Below, piece by piece: positions 1 through 8,609 of a stretch of 31,318 bases of DNA. The stretch is from an uncultured Prevotella sp. (GTDB lineage Bacteria > Bacteroidota > Bacteroidia > Bacteroidales > Bacteroidaceae), in the NCBI GenBank assembly GCA_900770515.1, contig CAAHDP010000339.1:1-31318 (forward strand), in the 5' to 3' direction. The first letter of the stretch is position 1, and every line of letters starts with the position of its first letter. The position numbers and the translations under genes were made by a program. The notes below the pieces were generated by a model. The model was not told the DNA's origin. It was given only the letters and a program-made list of their open reading frames with translations, and searched no databases.

Positions 1-162
1 CGAGAGATAGATGGCTTACTCCTGGCTCATAAAAAGACGAAATGCACCAACCTGCTGTTGCTCACAGACCATGAGTATAGTCAAATTACAGAAAATAAGG
101 TTGACATCAAGATACAACCAGTATATGATTGGGTATTAGAAATAGGAAAGAGAAAAGAGTGA
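1..162 (+). CDS. C-terminal end of a DUF4143-type ATP-binding protein (partial)
   Basis: The window opens inside a reading frame of 53 codons ending in TGA. The translation includes REIDGLLLAHKKTKCTNLLL, then LLTDHE, and ends near IKIQPVYDWVLEIGKRKE. This resembles the tail of the AAA_14/DUF4143 ATPases that are abundant and multicopy in Bacteroidetes, where LLLTDHE and a final PVYDWLL-type motif are common; this is recognition by memory, not a search. The ATPase core lies outside the window, so no catalytic residue can be checked. The gene converges on the minus-strand genes that follow, separated from them by a nested palindrome and a terminator. The cellular role of this ATPase family is not well established. 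Confidence 0.6.
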   Translation, partial: REIDGLLLAHKKTKCTNLLLLTDHEYSQITENKVDIKIQPVYDWVLEIGKRKE

Positions 163-176
163 ATTGGACATGAAAG

Positions 177-240
177 TTTTTATTCGCTACCACCGAATAA
201 AATTAAGCATTTTTATTCGGTGGTAGCGAATAAAAATGCT
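177..240. repeat. Nested palindrome: two hairpins with complementary loops
   Basis: Positions 177-202 and 211-236 are a perfect 26-base inverted repeat around an 8-base spacer. Each arm is also a hairpin by itself. The left one has a 9-bp stem (178-186 with 194-202) and loop CTACCAC. The right one has a 14-bp stem (206-219 with 227-240) and loop GTGGTAG. The two 7-base loops are exact complements, so the element can fold as one long hairpin or as two kissing hairpins. It lies just downstream of the ATPase gene. Confidence 0.9.
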
Positions 241-281
241 ATTTGAAAGAATATTGGAGGAGAGATATTCTTGGATAAAGA

Positions 282-323
282 AAGCGACGAAACGCATTAT
301 CTGCATTTCGTCGCTTCCTTTTT
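282..323. terminator. Probable bidirectional terminator between convergent genes
   Basis: An 11-bp stem (282-292 with 306-316) is extended by three more pairs past one mismatch and closes a 5-base loop. A T-rich run follows on the plus strand (319-323) and a shorter one on the minus strand (TTCTTT just below 282). It sits between the plus-strand ATPase end and the end of the minus-strand DUF4249 gene, where a shared terminator is expected. Confidence 0.7.
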
Positions 324-384
324 ATAAGTCTATCAGATTCCTGAAGAATCTAAAACATTAAAAATCACCAGGTCCTTTTCCCCT

Positions 385-1233
385 TCATTCCCCCACCATA
401 ATCCTCACTTCATAAAAGCTGGAGCCGTAGCCTTGCCAATAGCCCAGGGCACCATGCACATTCGACTTCAGATTGGTATTCATCGGCATCAGGGGGATTC
501 TGGATAATGCCAGCATATCCTCAAAACTGCGCCAGAAGGCATACCCCTCATCGGTTAAGGTGGATAACTTTACCCTTACAACCTCATCCTTCTTGAAAAA
601 AGGGGTGAAATCCTTCTGCAGATTATCCCTGCCACGCTTCACAGACAACTTACCATCCTCTCCTATCATCCCATCATCAAAAAGCCCCAACTCTGCTGAC
701 GACATTTCCCTTTGCTTACCAACCACCTGCGTAAAAAGCTTGCACTTTCCACGATAAGAAGTATAAGCATAAAGTTGGAAAAGACTGTCCACATCCGTAG
801 GCTCTACACGAAATGAATCTATCTTTGCCGACACAGGTATGCGGGTTCTGGCTTCAGACACCTTGCCATCCGAAGCCTCAACCCGCAAGCTGTACTCCCT
901 GCCCTCCTCGCCACGCATATCATAAGTGGTATATATAAAAGGTGGAAAATACTTTTTATCATATCGCCCCGCCAATATCTCTGTTCTCTCGCCATCAGAA
1001 ATGGTGACCTTTGCCCAACGGTCCATATAACGGGAAAGACTATCCAGCGACAACGCATCATCACTCAACGGTATCGTGCGGGTCAACTTAACCACTGGGA
1101 AGCCACCTGCATCTATCCACCCCTCAACCACCAGTTGCGACTGGCTGGAAGTGGAAACATCCTGACTGCATCCTCCCGACAGAAAAGATAAAGACAAGAC
1201 TATCATGACGATGTAACTGCGACTGATTTTCAT
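385..1233 (-). CDS. DUF4249 family lipoprotein
   Basis: A protein of 282 residues with a lipoprotein signal: a basic start, a hydrophobic stretch and lipobox LSGGC with the lipidated cysteine at residue 22. After it come the pattern LVVEGWIDAGGFPVVKLTRT and a DSLSRYMDRWAKVTISDG segment, which fit the start of DUF4249 (PF14054), a Bacteroidetes-specific beta-rich family. Members are usually encoded beside a TonB-dependent receptor and are thought to act as its surface or periplasmic partner, though the substrate is unknown. Here the receptor gene ends only 11 bases upstream, so the two are almost certainly cotranscribed. It is the last gene of the minus-strand run. Family assignment is from memory of the pattern and the pairing with the receptor. 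Confidence 0.75.
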   Translation of the reverse strand: MKISRSYIVMIVLSLSFLSGGCSQDVSTSSQSQLVVEGWIDAGGFPVVKLTRTIPLSDDALSLDSLSRYMDRWAKVTISDGERTEILAGRYDKKYFPPFIYTTYDMRGEEGREYSLRVEASDGKVSEARTRIPVSAKIDSFRVEPTDVDSLFQLYAYTSYRGKCKLFTQVVGKQREMSSAELGLFDDGMIGEDGKLSVKRGRDNLQKDFTPFFKKDEVVRVKLSTLTDEGYAFWRSFEDMLALSRIPLMPMNTNLKSNVHGALGYWQGYGSSFYEVRIMVGE

Positions 1234-1244
1234 AACCGAATTGA

Positions 1245-3311
1245 TTAAAATTTATAATAATAATTGATGGATGGCATAATGGGCATCAGGAACTTGAAAG
1301 AACCATATCTCACGTGATTATCATACACCTTGATACGGTAGAACAAATCGTTGCCATGCATGGTTGCATTGTAAAGAGAGAAATTAATGCCACTGCGACG
1401 GGTGCCCCTGGCAACGAAATCATAACTCAACGACAAATCGAGTCGCATATAAGGGCTTACCCTGTTTCCATTGTGAGGTCCATACTCCGTAACGATATTA
1501 CCCGACATCAGATAGGCGTAATTCACTTTTGTATAAGGAGTTCCGGATGCCAGAACATAGGTTGCCCCTAAATTGAGACGGCGGTTAATGCGATAAGTAG
1601 CCACGGCATTCAGTTCATAAATACGTTCATGTCCGGCAGGATACCATCCCTGATATTGTGCGCCATTAAACTTTCGCATGGCTCTTCCCAGGGAAGCGCT
1701 CAACCATCCCGTGAGTTTTCCCCTTCTCTTTTCGAGAAGAAGATTCAAGCCATAGTTGTAGCCCTTGCCATGCAACAGGGATCCATCAAAGGAATAAGAA
1801 GAGAAGAGTATGTCAAACATGTTGCTGCTATTCTCCATCTGGTGCTTCAGCCATTTATAGTAAGTTTCAACACTCAACCGATATTCCTTCTCGGCAAACC
1901 AGAACTCTCCCTGCAGGGCTACGTGATAGGCATACTGCGGACGATGGTCCGCATCGGCAGCAAACCAGAATTCCGTAGGAAGTCCTGCTGAAGAAAAACC
2001 TGTCTGGAAAAGATATTGGTTCCGGATACCCAGATTGAGGTTCAGCTTTGCCGATGGCGACAGATTGTAATCAAACTTAAGATGAGGCATCACCCGATAG
2101 TAGGATTTCTGACAATGATACCCCGAAGCCCTTGTTCCCAGTTCCATCAGGAGCTTTTCACCCAAAGGTTGGCAATACTGCAGATAAGCACTTGTTTCCA
2201 TCGCATTCTGGCGCTGTGTATCAGACTGATAATTAGCCAGATTACCCGATATTTCGACATTTTGCGGCAACAATTGATGGCGAATCACTTCAGCCCCCAT
2301 CTTCCATCTTCCCCAGGAAAGATTTCCCTTATATCCCAAATCGAAGATATAGGAACGCATTCCTACCTGGAAGGAATATTCATCGATGTTCAGGCGATTG
2401 GCGTAGCGGGAATAATATACCGTCTGCTCCATCGTCCAATCACTCTTTCCTTCATCCGAAGTTTCCTTCGAGCGCGAATACCAATGGAGTGCTGCCATCG
2501 TATTATCCCATTTCAGTTTGCCCAGCAAGCCATGACTTGCCTGCCCCAATTTCATGTTATCAAATCCCCAGTAGCCCTCCAGTTTCAACACATTGGCATC
2601 ATCAATCTGGGTGATATAAGAGAGATTATAATCGGAGAAATCATACTTCACTTCATCGCCATCTACCTCAAGCCACTTGGAATAGAGCAGATTGAGATAG
2701 GCGGCACGAGCTGAAAGCAAAAGCAGGGAGCGTCTGCCAAGAGGCAAGCGAAGAGTACCCTGCGAAGACATCGGACCTACCGACAGTTCACCATGTGTAC
2801 CACCCGCCGAAAGACTATCTTCTGCCCCAAGCCAAGTAGGGGTCAACATATCCACGCTACCCCCAAGCCTATTGGGAAAAGAAGCGGAAGCAGGAGATTT
2901 CAGCAGACTCATCTCGTTGAAATGCCCGGCATTGAAGATGGAGAAGAAACCCAGCAGATGTGCCGCATTATAAATAGGTACACCGCCGAGGGAAACAAAA
3001 TTATGGGAATTATCGCATCCCTGGATATGCAGACCGGCATCATATTCAGAATTGGTCTGTACCCCAGGCAAGAGTTGGGCATAATGCATAGGGTCGGCAT
3101 TGCCCAGAATATGAGGCATATCATCCATGGGCTGCATGTTGATGATGCTGGCACCCTCTATCTCCCTCAACTGAGAGCGAAGGCGCTTGCCCCGAATCTC
3201 CACATCCTGAAGTCCATAATGATTGAGCGTGTCGGTCAATTCAGCCGACACGCCCTTGAATATGCAGAATGCTACATAAATAAATATGCAGAAAACTCTT
3301 TTCACTATCAA
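1245..3311 (-). CDS. TonB-dependent outer-membrane receptor
   Basis: A protein of 688 residues with a cleavable signal peptide (about residues 1-23). A plug domain follows at about 29-155, with plug-type motifs such as PGVQTNSEYDAGLHIQG, SLGGVPIYNAAHLLGFFSIF and NRLGGSVDM. The rest is a beta-barrel rich in alternating aromatic strands, ending in NYYYKF; a terminal phenylalanine is the usual barrel-assembly signal. It lacks the N-terminal carboxypeptidase-like or STN extension of many Bacteroidetes receptors, so it is short for the class and not an anti-sigma-coupled transducer. No SusD gene is adjacent. The neighbours are a DUF4249 lipoprotein downstream and an unrecognised lipoprotein 41 bases upstream. 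It should import an unknown ligand across the outer membrane using TonB energy. Confidence 0.85.
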   Translation of the reverse strand: MIVKRVFCIFIYVAFCIFKGVSAELTDTLNHYGLQDVEIRGKRLRSQLREIEGASIINMQPMDDMPHILGNADPMHYAQLLPGVQTNSEYDAGLHIQGCDNSHNFVSLGGVPIYNAAHLLGFFSIFNAGHFNEMSLLKSPASASFPNRLGGSVDMLTPTWLGAEDSLSAGGTHGELSVGPMSSQGTLRLPLGRRSLLLLSARAAYLNLLYSKWLEVDGDEVKYDFSDYNLSYITQIDDANVLKLEGYWGFDNMKLGQASHGLLGKLKWDNTMAALHWYSRSKETSDEGKSDWTMEQTVYYSRYANRLNIDEYSFQVGMRSYIFDLGYKGNLSWGRWKMGAEVIRHQLLPQNVEISGNLANYQSDTQRQNAMETSAYLQYCQPLGEKLLMELGTRASGYHCQKSYYRVMPHLKFDYNLSPSAKLNLNLGIRNQYLFQTGFSSAGLPTEFWFAADADHRPQYAYHVALQGEFWFAEKEYRLSVETYYKWLKHQMENSSNMFDILFSSYSFDGSLLHGKGYNYGLNLLLEKRRGKLTGWLSASLGRAMRKFNGAQYQGWYPAGHERIYELNAVATYRINRRLNLGATYVLASGTPYTKVNYAYLMSGNIVTEYGPHNGNRVSPYMRLDLSLSYDFVARGTRRSGINFSLYNATMHGNDLFYRIKVYDNHVRYGSFKFLMPIMPSINYYYKF

Positions 3312-3352
3312 ATAATTCCCTGATAATTCAACAATAGAAATAATGAATTCTC

Positions 3353-4642
3353 TTAATTATACATTCTGATGAAATCGTCCACGATGCTCTGCACCTTATC
3401 CACGACACTCTTGAACGACTTCTCGTTGAAGTAATCGTAGTAAGAATACTTGGAACCGTCAGAGAATTCCAACCATGGCTCAGCATACCAATAGTGGTAG
3501 TTGCCATAGCCATCGTCTACAGGTGCGAGATAAACCTTAGAGCAGCTCTTTGAGCTGTTGTTGAGGTATAACTTGGCATCAATCAACTTGTTGGCATTCT
3601 CAAGATACTGCTTAAACTGCGCCTCGTTTTCATCATTACTGCCCGCTTTATCAAGGTTTTGAATCAGCAGATCAACATCCGAAAGCGTAGCAATCACCTT
3701 AGCCTTGCCCAAGATGTCAACCGACACAGAAACCTTGCCGTAAGATCCCTGCAAATCATTGCCGATAGAACCCGTGGCACTGGCAGCAACCATAATCAGC
3801 GTTTCGTTGCCCTTAGAGACAGTTGCCTTAGCCTCAGCCGACTTTCCTGCCTTGAAAGCCGCCTTGTTAACCACTACCTTATAAGCACCAACCTGAGTTG
3901 TGGAAGTAATCTCTACCTCATCCTTGGTCAGGTCAATCTCACCACTGGTCTTCACCTGGGTTTCAACCGTGGTCATGGCTCTTACCTCGCCATTTCTAGT
4001 TAGAGTAAGTTCCATCTTCTTAGGCAAGAAAAGGCGATATTCGTCTTTATACTCCTGCCACTTGTAGCCATCCCAATAGCCATCCTCGTCGTCGAAGCAA
4101 TCGTGATGAATTTCTGTCCCCTCTTTGCTGGCCTTCAAGGTAAGCACGCATTTGTTGCCCTGCTTGTCGTTGAAGATGAAAGAAAGATGATCGCCACCCT
4201 TCTGAGTCTGTTTCCACACTCCGTTCTGAAGCGTAAACTCACCTACAAAGTTAGATGCAATGATCAGGTATTTGGTACCATAGTCGCTGCTTGAAACCAC
4301 AGAAGCATCTCCACATGCCTCGAACCAACGAGACACGGCATCGTCATCTTCGTAATCAACGCCATCAATCATGTTCTTGAACTCCTGCAGATCACTCACG
4401 TTCATCTTGCCCAACAATTCCTGGGCTGTAGCTTCCAGACTCTGCTTGGCTTGTGCGGCGGTCATATCTGCCGTTCCGCTGCCACCGCCAGGATTATCAC
4501 TTCCTCCGCCAGGGTTCTCTGTGCCACCACCCGGATTCTCTGTACCTGGGACATCAGGATCATCACTGCTACTGCAAGACACCATGAAAAAGGTCATTGC
4601 CATAGCCAAAAAAGATACCAATAAGAAATTATTCTTTTTCAT
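3353..4642 (-). CDS. Uncharacterised lipoprotein with NPGGG linker
   Basis: I choose the ATG at 4642 over one five codons upstream because it gives a clean lipoprotein signal, MKKNNFLLVSFLAMAMTFF, then VSC. The mature N-terminus is an acidic/serine stretch followed by a linker of three 7-residue NPGGG units, which would hold the folded part away from the membrane. The remaining roughly 380 residues are hydrophilic, with alternating beta-like segments and a helical C-terminus. I do not recognise the family. No signal for a terminator is seen before the receptor gene 41 bases downstream, so it may be a third member of the receptor/DUF4249 complex. The gap to the LytTR gene upstream is 109 bases, and I see no convincing promoter or terminator there. 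Confidence 0.75.
   Translation of the reverse strand: MKKNNFLLVSFLAMAMTFFMVSCSSSDDPDVPGTENPGGGTENPGGGSDNPGGGSGTADMTAAQAKQSLEATAQELLGKMNVSDLQEFKNMIDGVDYEDDDAVSRWFEACGDASVVSSSDYGTKYLIIASNFVGEFTLQNGVWKQTQKGGDHLSFIFNDKQGNKCVLTLKASKEGTEIHHDCFDDEDGYWDGYKWQEYKDEYRLFLPKKMELTLTRNGEVRAMTTVETQVKTSGEIDLTKDEVEITSTTQVGAYKVVVNKAAFKAGKSAEAKATVSKGNETLIMVAASATGSIGNDLQGSYGKVSVSVDILGKAKVIATLSDVDLLIQNLDKAGSNDENEAQFKQYLENANKLIDAKLYLNNSSKSCSKVYLAPVDDGYGNYHYWYAEPWLEFSDGSKYSYYDYFNEKSFKSVVDKVQSIVDDFIRMYN
4479..4541 (-). repeat. Three 21-base tandem repeats encoding an NPGGG linker
   Basis: Three imperfect 21-base units each encode a seven-residue block of the type NPGGG plus a Ser/Thr and an acidic residue, just after the lipidation site of the lipoprotein. 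Such repeats can change copy number by slippage, altering linker length without a frameshift. Confidence 0.8.
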
Positions 4643-4751
4643 ACCAGTTAGTTCCATGCTTGTCTATCCTCAAGAACAAGCGGTTAAATGTACATAGGTG
4701 GTGAGGACATCATTCCACCTTTTTCTATATTAACTTTAATTTTCTATATCC

Positions 4752-5558
4752 CTACAATATCTCCAGCTTCTCCTTCACCGCCTTGTAGCAGCGGCGGGAA
4801 ACGGTGATGTTCTCCTGGTCGAAGGGAGGAGAGAAGATGCAGCGAAGGGTGTAGTTCTCGATGCTGATGAGGTAGTCGAGATTGATGATGCAATCCTGAC
4901 GGACCTGAGCCAGCGATGGAGACAGGGAGAGAACTGCCTTCGCCGTGGTCTGCTTCTTCAACTTGTGAACCTGACCATTAGCCAACCTCAGATGCCATAG
5001 GCGGGTATCCTCATCAAATGTACAGCAGAACACCTCGTCGGGCTTCACCATCAGCAAGCCCGAAATGGACTGAATGGCAAGACGCTTGCCCGATGTTCCT
5101 AACAAGCCATTCACCCCCAATAAATTCTGAGGATCCTGATGGGATTCAGAAGAGGATGACGAACCATCTCCCCCTTCCATTTTCTGGCGAATGCGTCCCA
5201 CCACCAGTTCCAGTTCCTCCTGCTGATAAGGTTTCAGCAGGAAGTCGAAGGCGGAAGCACGCAGCGCATCAATCATATACTTGTTGAAGGCGCTATAGAA
5301 CACCACGATGAGGTCCATCGGCATCTCATCTCTCAGAGATTGCAACACCTCGAAACCCGTCTGTCCCGGCATCTCTACATCAATGAACAGCACATCGGGC
5401 TGCATGCTCATCACCAAGGTCTTTGCCGACATCGCCGAAGAGGAAGTGGCTATCACCTCGAAATCATCCAGGGCAGCCAAATCGTTCTCCAATCTCAGGA
5501 TGCTCTGTGGTTCATCATCCACAATCACTACCTTGATTTTATCTTGATCCGTTTGCAT
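4752..5558 (-). CDS. LytTR-family response regulator
   Basis: A protein of 268 residues. An N-terminal receiver domain (about 8-125) has the acidic pair D14/D15, the phospho-acceptor D60 in FIDVEMPG, S89 and K109 in LLKPY. A serine-rich linker (about 130-142) leads to a C-terminal LytTR DNA-binding domain (about 165-268) with the typical pattern QDCIINLDYLISIENYTL and VSRRCYKAVKE. It should bind DNA when phosphorylated by the histidine kinase encoded 43 bases upstream, the standard LytS/LytR-type pair. The regulated promoter cannot be named from sequence. The lipoprotein/TonB receptor genes just downstream on the same strand are the obvious candidates, as are other loci. All key receiver residues are present, so it should be active. 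Confidence 0.92.
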   Translation of the reverse strand: MQTDQDKIKVVIVDDEPQSILRLENDLAALDDFEVIATSSSAMSAKTLVMSMQPDVLFIDVEMPGQTGFEVLQSLRDEMPMDLIVVFYSAFNKYMIDALRASAFDFLLKPYQQEELELVVGRIRQKMEGGDGSSSSSESHQDPQNLLGVNGLLGTSGKRLAIQSISGLLMVKPDEVFCCTFDEDTRLWHLRLANGQVHKLKKQTTAKAVLSLSPSLAQVRQDCIINLDYLISIENYTLRCIFSPPFDQENITVSRRCYKAVKEKLEIL

Positions 5559-5601
5559 ATTATTCCATTTTTTACATATTTACGAAAGGAGTCTCCCCAC
5601 C

Positions 5602-7716
5602 CTACTGGCATACGCTATAATCGTATTCGCATGGTACTCCGATACTTACACACGTTCCTTTCTGCCGGTCACTTCCGCCACCAGCAGCACCCGCACGACT
5701 CTGCATCTTGAAATACATTTTGCGTGCATTTCCGGCATTGAGCATCTCGATGGTACTGTTCAGGATTCTCAATCCCGTGCCCGTGCTTGCCGCAGCATTA
5801 GTCTTCCTTGTACCCATGCCAGCCACGGCACCCACGCCGCCACAGCCATTGTCGATGACATCGATGCGGAGCATGCCGTCTTCTATCCAGATTTTCACAT
5901 CGAGCTGCGGCTTCTCTCCCGATTCCTCCATTCCCACGAAAGCATGCTTCAGGGCATTCTCCACAGGAATCTGGAGAATCATGGAAGGCAGCATCAGCGA
6001 CATGTTAACCTCCTTGGCTATGTCAAAACGGGGCATCGGAAGCAACGGATTGGTTTCGTGGCGAAGAGCCGAATAACTCATCACCATCTGCAACTCATCC
6101 TCCAGACTCACAGCCACCTGATCGCAGGTAAGCAGATTGGCACGGAGCACCTGTATCAGGAGACGCAGCGGCTTCACGTTGACGCCCTTTGGCAGATTAG
6201 AGATAAAGATGTTGAGCACGTTGAACACGAAGTGGGGCGAGAAGCGATTGCGTACGTTCTCCATCTTCAGTGCCATCATGCGGTTCATTTCCTCCCGATG
6301 CTGATGCTTGTGGCGCAACGACTTATAGCGATAGAACACCACCAGTGCCAACACACCCACCACCAGCAAGCCGATGACCAGGAGCAGGATTAACCGGGAT
6401 GACTTTGCCTCTGCCTGCGTACTTTGAAGAATCAGGTCGCGGCGCACGATGGCTGTATCCTGCTTGAATCGCAGCTCGTTCTCCTGCACATTCGATACCA
6501 TCGTGGCATTGCGCAGCGAGTCATCGTATTGCTTCATCAGTTTCTGATATTGCAAAGCCTTGGCAAACTGTCCCTTTCGCTCATAAAGATCAGCCCATCC
6601 TTTGTGGTAGAGATAAAGGTAGTTGGGCGACATCTTCGAGAGGTCGTATGGCTTGCTCAATATCGCCGAAGCCTTGTCCAGACGGTTCTGCTTCAGCGCC
6701 AGAGCGGCATTCAAGCCATCAATATAGAATTGCAGGTCGTTCTGCATGTTGGGTTGCACGAAGAAGAACTTGGTGGTATTAGCCAGATATTTCTGGGCAG
6801 AATCCAGACGGTTGAGTTCCAGATAGGTCTGTCCCAGGTTGGCATCCACCACTGCCGTCATGAAAGGCTGTCCCATCTGCAGGGTTGCTTTCTGTGCCTT
6901 CAGGAAGCACTTCAAAGCCTCAGCCGGCTTTTCCTGACTGCTATACACATTTCCCCAACTGTTGTAGAAGAAATGGGCATCCTTCGGATTCCGGGGCGGA
7001 TACTGGCGTTCTGCCTTGCGGAAATAGAAATGCGCCAACTGATAGTTGCGCAGGTCGTTATACACCTGTCCCAATCCTGCCAGAATACTGTTCTGAGCCT
7101 CATGCAGATTCAGGGAATCTGCCAGGAAATTGGCACGGCGATACCACGAGGATGCATCCGCCAGCTTACCCAACTGTCTGGAAGCATCGGCTATATTGAT
7201 GCAGATGTCGATGGCATCATTGTGATGATCCAGTTTCATCAATTCCCGGTAAGCCTTTATGTAATAAGTGCGGGCAGGTTCCCGCTTGCCCACAGCCTGC
7301 AGCAATACACCCTGCAGGTTGTCGGCATACGACTGTATCTTGAAGGTGGTTTCCTGGTCGGGATGCTGGCGGCAAAAGCCGTTTACCGAGTCGATAAGCG
7401 CCTGGCATTCCGGATCGGCGCCTTTCAGATAGCAGCATTTCGCCACAATCAGTCTTTTCCATTGCTCTACCAGTTCCGGCTTGCCTCCGCATTTCAGATT
7501 TCTGATTTGCTGAATCATCGAGTCGGGCTGGCTTTGCATCATCTGCTGATGCTGGGTTACAAACTCATCGATGGGTCTGTACCAGGAGTCATCCTTCTTT
7601 TTCTCTGAGGAGCACGCTGCCAGCAGTATCATGCATCCCATCAGCCATAGCCAGGTATATTTTTTCAGTTGTGTCATAAGTCTGTTTGCTTTAGATTGGT
7701 TTTCCGGGAAGATCAT
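5602..7716 (-). CDS. TPR-containing LytS-type sensor histidine kinase
   Basis: A protein of 704 residues. Numbered from the ATG at 7716, residues 14-34 form a lipoprotein-like signal ending LLAAC, about 35-430 are helical TPR-like repeats placed in the periplasm, and about 438-464 is a membrane helix. Then comes a His_kinase domain (PF06580) with NRFSPHFVFNVLN, whose phosphorylated histidine is H495, and an ATPase domain with ENALKHAF, DNGCGG and GTGLRILNS boxes. The 7716 start overlaps the stop of the transporter gene as ATGA, which favours it. However, the internal ATG at 7677 would give a tidier signal peptide, and I cannot decide. It presumably senses an envelope signal through the TPR part and phosphorylates the LytTR regulator encoded next to it. 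Confidence 0.9.
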   Translation of the reverse strand: MIFPENQSKANRLMTQLKKYTWLWLMGCMILLAACSSEKKKDDSWYRPIDEFVTQHQQMMQSQPDSMIQQIRNLKCGGKPELVEQWKRLIVAKCCYLKGADPECQALIDSVNGFCRQHPDQETTFKIQSYADNLQGVLLQAVGKREPARTYYIKAYRELMKLDHHNDAIDICINIADASRQLGKLADASSWYRRANFLADSLNLHEAQNSILAGLGQVYNDLRNYQLAHFYFRKAERQYPPRNPKDAHFFYNSWGNVYSSQEKPAEALKCFLKAQKATLQMGQPFMTAVVDANLGQTYLELNRLDSAQKYLANTTKFFFVQPNMQNDLQFYIDGLNAALALKQNRLDKASAILSKPYDLSKMSPNYLYLYHKGWADLYERKGQFAKALQYQKLMKQYDDSLRNATMVSNVQENELRFKQDTAIVRRDLILQSTQAEAKSSRLILLLVIGLLVVGVLALVVFYRYKSLRHKHQHREEMNRMMALKMENVRNRFSPHFVFNVLNIFISNLPKGVNVKPLRLLIQVLRANLLTCDQVAVSLEDELQMVMSYSALRHETNPLLPMPRFDIAKEVNMSLMLPSMILQIPVENALKHAFVGMEESGEKPQLDVKIWIEDGMLRIDVIDNGCGGVGAVAGMGTRKTNAAASTGTGLRILNSTIEMLNAGNARKMYFKMQSRAGAAGGGSDRQKGTCVSIGVPCEYDYSVCQ

Positions 7717-8609
7717 GATTCTCCTCTGGTTTTCTTGTCTGTCACATACATGCCCAACAGGATGCAGGTGGCGCCCACCAGGAAATAGGGGGTGATTTTC
7801 TCATCGAGCACCCACGAAGCAAATATCATGGTGGTGATGGGGTTGAAGTACACCCAGTTGGTAGCCTTCACCGTTCCCAGTTTCGAGATGCACCAGTTCC
7901 AGGTGAGGAAGCAGATCATGGAGGCGAGACAGCCCAGGAAGATGAGGTTGCCGAAGACCTGCGGACGGCAGAAGACCTCTATCGGCGGGAATCCCGGAAT
8001 GAAGAGATAATAGGGCAGAATGGTCAGCACGCCATAGAAGAACACCTTCCGGGTGATGAATGCCGCCCCATAATGATTGCTCACCGACTTCATCAGCAGC
8101 GAATAAATCGCCCAGCACATGCAAGCCGTAAACGCCAGGGCATCGCCCACCGGAGAGAGATGGAGCACGAATCTGCCGTTCAGCACCACGATGATCATTC
8201 CCACAAATGCCAGCAGCGAACCGAGCAGCTGCACGATGTGGATGCGGGAGGAATCCTTATAGACCATACGCACCAGCAGGGTGGCGAAGAGCGGACAGGA
8301 ACACACAATGAGCGAAGTATTCGTGGTGGTGGTGAAGTTCATCGCCTCGTTCTCGCTGTAGAAATAGAGCGAGCCGCCCGTAATGCCCAGCAGCGCCATC
8401 TTGGCCTCATCCTTCCATGAATCGGCAAGGAAGCGGCGGTGGTTGAAGCAGAGCATCAGCACGTAGGCGATGGAAAAGCGCAAGGTGAAGATCTGGGCTG
8501 GCGAAAGCCCATTGAGCATCAACACCTTGGTAGCTACAAAGGTGGTACCCCAAATCGCCACCGTGAGGAAGGCGACGAGGTGATAGAATATATTGCTATT
8601 TCTTGTCAT
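7713..8609 (-). CDS. EamA-family (DMT) transporter
   Basis: A protein of 298 residues with about ten hydrophobic segments arranged as two EamA halves. The pattern AIWGTTFVATKVLM near the start, LRFSIAYVLM after it, and NWVYFNPITTMIFASWVLDE near the end are typical of the drug/metabolite transporter superfamily in the inner membrane. Substrates in this superfamily range from amino acids to purines and drugs, and none can be inferred here. Its start overlaps the stop of the AraC-type regulator (TAATG), and its stop overlaps the kinase start (ATGA). It is therefore locked into a signalling operon, which suggests the regulators control export or uptake of the same small molecule they respond to; that is inference. 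Confidence 0.9.
   Translation of the reverse strand: MTRNSNIFYHLVAFLTVAIWGTTFVATKVLMLNGLSPAQIFTLRFSIAYVLMLCFNHRRFLADSWKDEAKMALLGITGGSLYFYSENEAMNFTTTTNTSLIVCSCPLFATLLVRMVYKDSSRIHIVQLLGSLLAFVGMIIVVLNGRFVLHLSPVGDALAFTACMCWAIYSLLMKSVSNHYGAAFITRKVFFYGVLTILPYYLFIPGFPPIEVFCRPQVFGNLIFLGCLASMICFLTWNWCISKLGTVKATNWVYFNPITTMIFASWVLDEKITPYFLVGATCILLGMYVTDKKTRGES

Noticed and set aside
2016..2714. A 232-codon open frame on the plus strand inside the TonB receptor gene
   Set aside because: Shadow of the receptor; no domain, promoter or ribosome-binding context.
385..4642. Reading the receptor genes as a classic SusCD polysaccharide-utilisation locus
   Set aside because: There is no SusD-like protein and no glycoside hydrolase next to the receptor; the pectinesterase lies more than 6 kb away on the other strand.
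4696..4724. Hairpin AGGTGG/CCACCT followed by TTTTT, as a terminator
   Set aside because: The T-run is on the plus strand, where no gene ends here; on the minus strand no T-run follows, and the stem is only 6 bp.
6424..7608. A 394-codon open frame on the plus strand opposite the histidine kinase
   Set aside because: It is antisense to a well-supported kinase gene, has no family motifs, and its Gln/His/Leu-rich translation is what the reverse frame of such coding DNA gives.
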